Shown piece by piece: positions 9,263 to 16,707 of a stretch of DNA of 48,127 bases. The stretch is from Emiliania huxleyi CCMP1516 (Eukaryota > Haptophyta > Isochrysidales > Noelaerhabdaceae), in contig NW_005200844.1 of the NCBI RefSeq assembly GCF_000372725.1, positions 120,019 through 168,145 on the forward strand, given 5' to 3'. Numbering within the stretch: position 1 is the stretch's first letter; the number at the start of each line of letters is the position of its first letter. Under the pieces are notes generated by a model. It ran no database searches. It saw only the letters and a list, made by a program, of their open reading frames with translations, and was not told where the DNA came from. The position numbers and the translations under genes are program-made.

Positions 9263-12166
9263 TCACGATTGCTGCTGCTCCCTCGCCTCGAAGGGGGGCG
9301 GCGGCGGCTGCGGCTGGGCGCTCTGCGCGGCGGCGTGGCGGGCGTTCGCCGGTCGCTGCACGGAGCGGCCGGTTTTCCAGTCCGCGGCAAAGCGCGCCTC
9401 GACGTCGCCTGCCTCGACCGCCTCTGGCTCGTGCCCCTCGAGCTGCGCCCAGACCGCGTCGTCGCGCGAGAGCTTGTACTCAAACGCGTCCACCTGCGGG
9501 CGTGGCGCGGGCGAGGCGCGTCGGGCGTCGCCGCCCCTCGCGCAGGCTCTCTCCTCGCGCGGCGCGCACCAGCGCGCGCCAGGACGCCTCGATGATGTTG
9601 GTGCCCACGCCGACGGTGGAGAAGGTCTCGGCGGTCGCGCGGTCGCGCGAGTCGATGATGACTCGGATGGCGGAGGCGGTGCCTATGGGAGAGGCGCCGT
9701 GACGGCTCTCCCGACCGCAGGCTCCGCCGCCACCAGGAGCCGGATGGCGGAGGCAGCGCGCCGGCGATGACGGTGTGGAGCGGCGCCGCGCCGCCGCCCT
9801 CGGCGCCGGCCGCGCCGCCCTCGGGCAGCCGCACCACCCGCACCTTGTAGTCGGTGAGGTGCAGGTCCTGCAGGTTCGGGTACGTCGGCTCGAGCGCCTT
9901 GCGCAGCGCCGCGTCGAGCGCCGCCACCGGGCCGTTCCCCTCGGCCACCTCGTGCATGTAGCCGCCGCCGGGCAGGGCCAGCTTGACGGTCGCCTCGGAG
10001 CGCTCGTACTCCATGTGTGACGCGTCCACCGCCGAGCGCGCCTAGAAGGCTCCTAGAAAGTTCCTAGAAGGCTCCTAGAAGGCTCCGAGAAGGCTCCACC
10101 GCCGAGCGCGCGTAGGAGTTTGACCCGTGCCGGATGGAGCCGTACCCCGACACCTCGACCTGGTACCGGATGCGCTTGAAGTGCGGCGTGAAGTTCCGCA
10201 TCGCCTTGCTCACCACCAGGGCGAAGGACGCGTCCGCCGCCTCGTACTGGTAGCCGAGCGCCTCGCGCCGCTGCACCTCCGCCAGCACCGCCTTGGTCAC
10301 CTCCGAGTCGACGACGCCGTGTGTGGAGGTGAGCGCGGCGATGTTCGACTTGCCGGACAGCTCAGACACGAGCACGCGCCTACGCAATCTCCGCCCACAC
10401 ACCTCCCCACACCTCCCCACCCCTCTCTCCCTCTCTCCGACCCGAGCGCGCGCCGCGTGTTGCCGACCGTGTCCGGCGGCAAGTGCTCGTACGACTCCGG
10501 AGCGAGCGCCATGGCGTGCGCATGCATCCCGCCCTTGTGCGCAAACGCGGAGCGGCCGACGAAGGGCGCGCCGTTGTTGGGCGTGAGGTTGGCCACCTGT
10601 TGGGTGATGCTGTTGGATGATGATGTCTGCTAATGGCCGCAGCCGCTCACAGCTGCGGGTGTGGGAACAAGGCGGGGGGGGGGGGGGGGGCGGCGTGCAA
10701 CTCTGAGCTCCGCGAGAGCTCACGGAGTCGGGGAGATGTGGGGAGATGTGGGGAGGTGTGGGGAGATGTGGGGAGGTGTGGGGAGGTGTGGGGAGATGTG
10801 GGGAGATGTGGGGAGATGTGGGGAGATGTGGGGAGATGTGGGGAGATGTGGGGAGATGTGGGGAGATGTGGGGAGGTGTGGGGAGGTGTTGGGAGATTTG
10901 GAGAGGTGTGCGGAGATGCGGGCAGGCGTGGGGAGGTGTGGGGAGGTGTGGGGAGATGTGGCGTCGTAGACCACGCGCCGGCCCGAGGCGGCGACGAAGC
11001 CGACAGAGTCGGCGATCATCTCGAGGTTCTCCTCGAGGCTGACGCGGAGGACGTCGCGGACCTGTTCACAGCCGCAGCTGTGAAGAGACGCCGTTCACAC
11101 CCCTCGAGGCTGACAAAAGAAAAAAAAGGACGTGGAAGTCCCAGGTCTTGCCCACGATGGTGCACACCTCCGCCTCCGAGCGCAGCAGCGCCAGCATGCC
11201 CTCGTCGTTCGAGGCGGAGATGCCCTTGCGTCGTGTCATGCCTGTACAAGGGGTCGCGGGGCGGCGGCCTGAGAGTCGCGCGCGGCGGCCTAGAGTCGCG
11301 CGCTCTCAATCAGGAAAGGGAGCGGCGGCGGTGCAGGCGGCGGCGGAGGCGGCGGTGCAGGCGGCGGCGGCGGCGGCGACGGCGGCTCGCTGGGCGTGAG
11401 AGCGGCGGCGAGGGTGAGGGCGGAGGCGGGGGCAGCGGCGGAAGGGGCGAGGGGGCAAGGGCGAGGGCGGCGGCGGCGGCGGAGGAAGGGGCGGGGGCGA
11501 TCATGGCCACCAAACGCGGCCACAGAGTACGGAGTGGGTACGGAGGACCTAGCGGGGTACGTGCGCGGGCACGGGGTACGCGAAGAGTGGTGGAGGATGT
11601 GCGGCAGAAGTTTGTGCGCATCTACCACGCACCAAACGCGGCCACGGTGGCGTGCCGTAGGCTGAGCCGGCGGACCTGCTCGAAGAAGGCGACGTCCTTC
11701 TCGTTCGAAAGCGGGTACCCGCCCTACGCGTGAGACATGCCGCCTCAAGGCTCGCGCGCTGCGGCCGAGGCGCTGTGGCACCGCACGCCTCGATATAGTC
11801 AAAGCCCATGTCATCGAGGCGCTCGGCGATCGCTAGCTTATCGTGCAGCCTTAGACGGGTGAAGGAGGGGAATCAGGGGTAAGGCGGGGCCAGGCGGGGT
11901 TCAAGCGGGGTCCAGCGGGGTCGACCGCATCCGGGTGGCGGAAATGAAAGGGCGAGAGGGACGCGGGAGCTGACTCACGATAAGCTTATTCCCTCGCCCT
12001 GCGTGCCGTCGCGCAGCGTGGTGTCGTACAGCTTTATCCGCCGTGCGGCACCGGCGGCGCCGCTGCTGAATGTGCGGGTCGCACTCCGGCCAGTGCCTAG
12101 CACTCCGCCCCTGCTGTGCACCCGAAGCACCGATCGGAGGGCCATCACCCGAGAAGCAGTCTCCAA
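9263..12166 (-). CDS. cimA: Citramalate synthase (LeuA/CimA family), central barrel exons missing
   Basis: Ten exons fit in phase: 12166-11979, 11849-11789, 11723-11633, 11241-11132, 11061-10963, 10596-10454, 10379-10112, 10041-9762, 9682-9570, 9493-9263. Residues 1-40 form an Arg/Ser leader ([10 protein letters not shown]), probably mitochondrial. Then come the metal/substrate motif [25 protein letters not shown] and [18 protein letters not shown]; later [27 protein letters not shown] and the C-terminal regulatory domain ([14 protein letters not shown]). The family condenses pyruvate with acetyl-CoA to citramalate for threonine-independent isoleucine synthesis. Between YD and VANLTP the family has about 170-190 residues, including the HxH metal ligands and the Gly-rich GERCGN motif. 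Here only a minisatellite occupies that space. Introns after exons 2, 6, 7 and 8 have GC donors. Either the assembly collapsed or this copy is inactive. Confidence 0.88.
9683..9761 (-). other. GC-AG intron 8 of citramalate synthase with duplicated exon start
   Basis: A 79-base intron between IAG and TASAIR. The 14-mer CGGATGGCGGAGGC occurs at 9741-9754, inside the 5' part of the intron, and again at 9664-9677, at the start of the next exon. Confidence 0.75.
10042..10111 (-). other. 70-base GC-AG intron 7 with 17-bp duplicated border
   Basis: The intron begins with GCGCGCTCGGCGGTGGA, and the next exon begins with exactly the same 17 bases (plus strand 10095-10111 and 10025-10041). The 53 bases between are about five imperfect copies of an 11-mer, GGAGCCTTCTA. 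Removing the intron restores a continuous family-like reading, [16 protein letters not shown]. Confidence 0.85.
10674..10690. repeat. 17-base poly-G run
   Basis: A homopolymer of G in the intron upstream of citramalate synthase exon 6. Its true length is doubtful with most sequencing methods. Confidence 0.9.
10730..10960. repeat. 10-bp minisatellite (TGGGGAGATG), about 22 copies
   Basis: The unit tggggagatg/tggggaggtg is repeated head to tail and fills the position where the central citramalate synthase exons should be. It is related in sequence to the tggcgagatg array at 41029-41168, which also lies in a minus-strand intron. Confidence 0.95.
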
Positions 12167-12188
12167 AAAAGAAAATACGGCTTTCAGT

Positions 12189-12595
12189 TCCTCTCGCGCT
12201 GGCCGCTTGTGATCAAGCAGCTCACGGGCGCGGCGGTGGAGCCGGACTGGAGCCTCGCCGAATGCGGGCTCGCCTCGGTTGCTGGACCCGTCCTCGTGGC
12301 ACGGCTGCAGGCGGCCATACCCGGCGTGACCACATCTCTCGCCGACCTAATCGAGGTGGACACCGTCGGCGGCCTCGCCGAGCTGCTCGGGAGTCGGCGA
12401 AAAGAGTCGAACGCGCGAACGGCGTCGGCTCGTAGTGCGGAGACAGCCCGCGCCGATGGTGGTCCGCACATCGAGTTGGAGGGCAGTGAGCATGCTGCAC
12501 CGTCGCCCTCGCTGATGCCAAAACATCAGTGCTCGCGGTGGGCGTCCTTGGAGTGCGCTGTTTGGCTGTCCGCACCTGTGAGACCTGTGGAGTAG
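12189..12595 (+). CDS. Orphan acyl/peptidyl-carrier-like domain, fragment
   Basis: After a possible acceptor (ggctttcag, ending at 12188) an open frame reads about 135 residues to a TAG at 12593-12595. Residues 10-75 look like a phosphopantetheine carrier domain of polyketide or peptide synthases: WSLAECGLASVAGPVLVARL corresponds to the helix-2 motif around GxDSL, with the Ser kept and the usual Asp replaced by Ala. IEVDTVGGLAELL then matches the final helix. The tail is Ser/Ala/Glu-rich and unremarkable. No ketosynthase, acyltransferase or adenylation domain is nearby, and the region just upstream on this strand is the antisense of citramalate synthase exon 1. It is probably a displaced or relic domain, or the last exon of a gene whose other exons overlap the minus-strand gene. 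Confidence 0.45.
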
Positions 12596-12802
12596 GCATC
12601 TCCACGATGTAGCTCTAGCTGTGGTTTAGGATTCCGTTCGCCGCATGTCCGACAGCGCTGGGGCGGGAGCGTAAGACTTTACGACCCGCGGCAACACGGG
12701 CAGCACGCAGCAGCTCGCGCAGGGGTCCGGGATCGGTCCCGGGGGGCGCACACACGGGAGAGGGCGGGCACCGAGCACTGCGCGTTTCGCATCATGGCAA
12801 AC

Positions 12803-15505
12803 TCACACGGACAACAACACTCTGGCAGAGTAACTCTCGCTACTCTCGCAGAGTGGTTTCTCAAGCTCCTTCGCCTCCGGCGACGTCAGCACCGCATGCC
12901 GCGGTCTGCAGAGACGCGGGACGAAAAGATCGCCCTGCTCGGCGGGAAGCCCACCGGTTGCAGTAGAGCGAGCAACAAGGGCACCGACGGGGTAATTGTC
13001 GGCGAGAGTCCCCGCGATGGTGATGTCCATGTCGCTCTTGCCATTCCGGGCTCCAAAGCAATTCCACAGACGGCTGAAGGCTCCGCGGTGGGTTGCGACG
13101 GCCTCGACCTCGTATTTGTCGCCGTCGAGGTCGAGGACCGAGCCCACTGCCACCCAATTGCGGAGGCCGCGCACACTCACGTGGAGGGTTGTGCCGCCAC
13201 GGGCGGCGATGTGCGCAAGGTAGAGCCTGGTCTGCCAGTACCCCACGCAGCAGCAAAGGGCGATGGCGACAAACAGGATGGCGCTGACGACAATGGCAGC
13301 AATGGCGCCGGGCCCGAGACCACCGCCGCCAGAGGGGGGGGAGGGAGGAGGCGGAAACGGCTCATCGGTAATGGGTTGGATATCCGGTGGGGGTGGCGAG
13401 GGCGGGGGCGGAGTTGGTGGCGGAGGCAGCTGCGAGGGCGGTGGCGGAGCTGGGGGCAGAGAGAGTGGCGGCAGAGCTGGGGGCGGCTCGGGACACAGGC
13501 TGCTGCCGTTGCTGTAGTTGGGATCGCCCCCGACAAAGTATTGTGCAGTACAGGGACCGCACCAGAATGCGGCAGAGCAGCAGCGATCGACGCCACAAGA
13601 GGCGTCTGAGAAGTCGGCACCACAGCGGTAATTCACGGTGCGCTCGTGGGGGTGGCACAGCGGCGGGGGCGAGGGCGGAGGCGGTAACGGCTCATCGGTA
13701 ATGGGTCGGATATCCGGTGGGGGTGGCGAGGGCGGGGGCGGAGTTGGTGGCGGAGGCGGCTGCGAGGGCGGTGGCGGAGCTGGGGGCGGGGAGAGTGGCG
13801 GCAGAGCTGGGGGCGGCTCGGGACACAGGCTGCTGCCGTTGCTGTAGTTCGGATCGCCCCCGACAAAGTATTGTGCTGTACAGAGACCGCACCAGAATGC
13901 GGCAGAGCAGCAGCGATCGACGCCACAAGAGGCGTCTGAGAAGTCGGCACCACAGCGGTAATTCACGGTGCGCTCGTGGGGGTGGCACAGCGGCGGGGGC
14001 GAGGGCGGAGGCGGAGACGGCGGTGGCGGCGACGGGGGCGACGGGGGCGGTGGCGGCGCGACAACCACCTCGATGACGTTGGGCGTCGATTCGAGAGCAA
14101 CAGGCTCGCGCATCTGCTCGTTCATGTTCTTGGTGAAGTCTTGCGAATTAGTGCTTTCGGCGATCTCCTCCGCGGACGGGCCCTGCCCGCCGAGATCAAC
14201 GATGACTACTGACACAACGCGCGGAGTGTCCGAGGGCTCCGAGATCTCCGTGACGGTGATCTGCTCTTCCGTGATGGTGAGAGGGGGGTCGAGGGCGGCG
14301 TAGGAAGCAATCAACGCCGTCGTAACATTGGCCGTAAACTCCGACAGCTGCCGCCGCCGGCCACTGTCGGTGCAGCCGGCGGGAAAGATCGCTTCAGACG
14401 CCGAGCACACGGCCTCGCCGACCTCCATTGTGAAATTGGCGGCGGTTTCAAAGCTTTCCCCTGGCGCCAATGGCGGCCGGGGGGGGGCGGGAGGAGGGGA
14501 TGGCGGCTTGGGGACGGCGGGAGGAAGGGATGGGGGGGCGGTGGGCGGCTCGGAGGGCGGCTCGGCGGGAGGATCAGGATCAGGATCAGAGGGAGGAGCG
14601 GCGGGAGGCTCGAACGGCGGCTCTGCGGGCGGTACCTCGTCCAAATCGATGTCTGACAGCGCGCGCTGCCGTCGGAGACTCTCTGGGCCGCCGCGTTGCG
14701 CCACGTGGGTGAGAAGGAGGTTCCTCCCCGCAGCATCAAACTGCGGCCGAGTGCGAGAGGTGCGGGTCTCAGGGAGGAGGTGGCCGGAGAAGAGGGTGGG
14801 GTGGGGGGGGGGGTTAGGCAGCGGCGCGGGATGTCTAGGCAGCGTCTCGCAAGATCTCGGTCCCACCTGGGCAAGGTAAGGGGTGAGGCGGAGGATGTTG
14901 AAGCGCGAGAGTGCGTGCGTGCCGCCGGCGGGGCTCTCATCGAGCGCGTCGTCGTCCGAGTTCCACGTCGCCGACTCCATCTCGAGCTCGTCGATGGTCT
15001 TGAATTTGAGCTGCGATCCGGTGCAGAGCCCAGCGAGTGTCGCCTTGAGTTCGGAGATGTGCGAGACTGATGCGACAACGACGTGGAGCACGAGGCGGTC
15101 GGGGTGCGACGCGGCCGCGCAGACGGAGCGGAGCGTCATCGCGCACTCGCGCACGCGGTCGGTGAAGAGCGTCACCCCAACCGGCTCTGCCGCCCTCTCC
15201 CGCCGAATTCCACCAGCCGCACCTCCTGGCGAGGCGACTGGGACTGGCGGGGGAGTTGGGGGTGGGGCGATGGGTGGTACTGGTAACGGCCCAGCCAGCG
15301 GCGGCGGCGGCGGCGGCGGCGACGGCCGCAAGAATGGTGGGGGCAGCTGCGTTGGCAAGGGCGGTGGCATTGGCGGCGGACGCACAGATAATCCCTCGCG
15401 AGGTGAGGGGCTGGAGACCAGCGAGGCAACTTGCGCCTCGGCACTGAGCGGCGGGAGCGCCGCGCCCGCAACGGCGGCGACGGCGCCCAACACGAGGTGG
15501 GCCAT
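12803..15505 (-). CDS. Type I membrane protein: GT8-like head, Pro-rich linkers, duplicated Cys-rich modules
   Basis: Two exons (15505-14867, 14740-12803) with a 126-base in-frame GT-AG intron give about 858 residues. The start at 15505 opens a signal peptide (MAHLVLGAVAAVAGAALPPL). After a Pro-rich stretch, VGVTLFTDRVRECAMTLRSV through ALSRFNILRLTPYLAQ resembles the N-terminal half of family 8 glycosyltransferases. The DXD segment that should follow is absent, so catalysis is doubtful. A second folded part (ESFETAANFTMEVGEAVCS to VVSVVIVDLGG) may be SEA-like. Two nearly identical 10-Cys modules (LCHPHERTVNYRCGADF..., ending SSLCPEP) separated by PPPPSP linkers precede a transmembrane helix (AIAAIVVSAILFVAIALCC) and a cytoplasmic tail of about 130 residues. 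It is likely a cell-surface or scale/cell-covering protein; this is inference. Confidence 0.7.
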   Translation of the reverse strand: MAHLVLGAVAAVAGAALPPLSAEAQVASLVSSPSPREGLSVRPPPMPPPLPTQLPPPFLRPSPPPPPPPLAGPLPVPPIAPPPTPPPVPVASPGGAAGGIRRERAAEPVGVTLFTDRVRECAMTLRSVCAAASHPDRLVLHVVVASVSHISELKATLAGLCTGSQLKFKTIDELEMESATWNSDDDALDESPAGGTHALSRFNILRLTPYLAQVGPRSCETLPRHPAPLPNPPPHPTLFSGHLLPETRTSRTRPQFDAAGRNLLLTHVAQRGGPESLRRQRALSDIDLDEVPPAEPPFEPPAAPPSDPDPDPPAEPPSEPPTAPPSLPPAVPKPPSPPPAPPRPPLAPGESFETAANFTMEVGEAVCSASEAIFPAGCTDSGRRRQLSEFTANVTTALIASYAALDPPLTITEEQITVTEISEPSDTPRVVSVVIVDLGGQGPSAEEIAESTNSQDFTKNMNEQMREPVALESTPNVIEVVVAPPPPPSPPSPPPPSPPPPSPPPLCHPHERTVNYRCGADFSDASCGVDRCCSAAFWCGLCTAQYFVGGDPNYSNGSSLCPEPPPALPPLSPPPAPPPPSQPPPPPTPPPPSPPPPDIRPITDEPLPPPPSPPPLCHPHERTVNYRCGADFSDASCGVDRCCSAAFWCGPCTAQYFVGGDPNYSNGSSLCPEPPPALPPLSLPPAPPPPSQLPPPPTPPPPSPPPPDIQPITDEPFPPPPSPPSGGGGLGPGAIAAIVVSAILFVAIALCCCVGYWQTRLYLAHIAARGGTTLHVSVRGLRNWVAVGSVLDLDGDKYEVEAVATHRGAFSRLWNCFGARNGKSDMDITIAGTLADNYPVGALVARSTATGGLPAEQGDLFVPRLCRPRHAVLTSPEAKELEKPLCESSESYSARVLLSV
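13361..14015. repeat. 330-bp tandem duplication inside the coding region
   Basis: Unit 1 (13361-13690) and unit 2 (13691 to about 14015) each encode one Cys-rich module plus its proline linker. They differ at only a handful of bases, so the duplication is recent or kept uniform by gene conversion. Confidence 0.9.
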
Positions 15506-15699
15506 ATGTGTGCGCTGTGTGTCGGCCCGCAGCTGCAAAATAGGCGGCGCGGCGCGCCCGCCGGAAAGCCAGAAAGCGACAACCTGAATTCCGCGCAAAA
15601 CACGAAATATATAATATTAATTCTTTTTTCAAATAGCCTTGTTGCCACCTACCTACCTATCTGAAGGCCAGAACAGGGGGTTTCGTATGCTGGGTTTAG

Positions 15700-15955
15700 G
15701 TTTCGATGAAAACAGAAATGCGCGCCACCGAAAGGTGCTCGAGGTTGTCAAACTGCGCGCCGGCGAACAGCTTGTGGTGCCATCGCTCGTCGCGAACTCC
15801 TTGGGGAACGTCTGCAGCTCGGCGATCGACAACGACATGTCGCGGTGCAGCTTCGGCAGGGCGGCAGCCGGCACTGCCTCGAGAGCGGTAGCCGCGTCGC
15901 CCACATATGTCGGCAAGAACCGCGGCACGAGAACGAGCGTGTCCGTTAGATCTTA
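15700..15955 (-). pseudogene. Frameshifted gene fragment of unknown family
   Basis: Reading leftward, one frame gives LVPRFLPTYVGDAATALEAV... to LQTFPKEFA; a second frame, one shift away near 15775, continues DERWHHKLFAGAQFDNLEHL and then SVARISVFIET before a stop. The two halves abut and both have natural amino-acid composition, so this looks like one coding stretch broken by a single frameshift. No family was recognised and no flanking exons were found. Confidence 0.4.
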
Positions 15956-16134
15956 AACATTTTGTTGACTTTTTAGACTCTGAAGAGAAACGCAGGGTGG
16001 CCGGACCTATCTGAAGGCCCAAACACGACCCGCGGACAGGGGGGTACCTACCTTGCTATTCCGAGCGCTCGTTCGTGGAGCAGACCCCCTATTCGGCATG
16101 GAGCCCGAATCCTGCTGCAGGGTGCGTTCACACA

Positions 16135-16218
16135 AAAATGCTATCCATTCTTGCCGCCACGACCGCCTTGGGTAGGGTGCCCACAGGACCCAAAAGAAAA
16201 TGCTATCCATTCTTGCCG
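16135..16218 (+). repeat. 22-bp direct repeat with 62-base period
   Basis: The same 22 bases, starting aaaatgctatccattcttgc, lie at 16135-16156 and 16197-16218. The region between is unique. It may be footprints of a small insertion. Confidence 0.85.
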
Positions 16219-16435
16219 GCACACTGTGAGAGCATAGGTGTGAGGGGTAAAGTAAGACCACGCTCTACCAGCGCTTGGTCACATCGGCCCCGAGGTCAGA
16301 TCCTTCTACTCTGTTAGTGACAAGACTTGTCTACTGGCTGGAGCCGAGCAGGAGGGCCCGGCGCACAACCCCTGGTCAACTCACGGTCCACACCCCGTAT
16401 ACAGGGGTTCATGTCATGGCTCATGCACACTTCGC

Positions 16436-16515
16436 AGTAAACAGGGAGCTGGGCTAGTAAACAGGGAGCTGGGCTAGTAAACAGGGAGCTGGGCTAGTAA
16501 ACAGGGAGCTGGGCT
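16436..16515 (+). repeat. 20-bp tandem repeat, four exact copies
   Basis: The unit agtaaacagggagctgggct repeats four times without change, in the gap between the two minus-strand membrane-protein genes. Confidence 0.95.
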
Positions 16516-16707
16516 AGTAGCTGTGGGCACCTCGACCAGTGCTTGTAGCTACTGGGAGTTGCCTCGACCAGCAGCCGGTGCAGCCACAGGGCACTAGACC
16601 AGGGGGCTACGCACTAAGCCGGCGAACACACAGCAGCGTCGCACAGGCTGTAGGGGACATGCAACGTTCACACAGGCGTCCGGTCTAGGCCAAGTCTGAA
16701 CTCACTT

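Noticed and set aside
10633..11733. Long plus-strand open frame of 366 codons
   Set aside because: It is the antisense of citramalate synthase exons 3-5 plus translation of the 10-bp array ([10 protein letters not shown] repeats). There is no domain.
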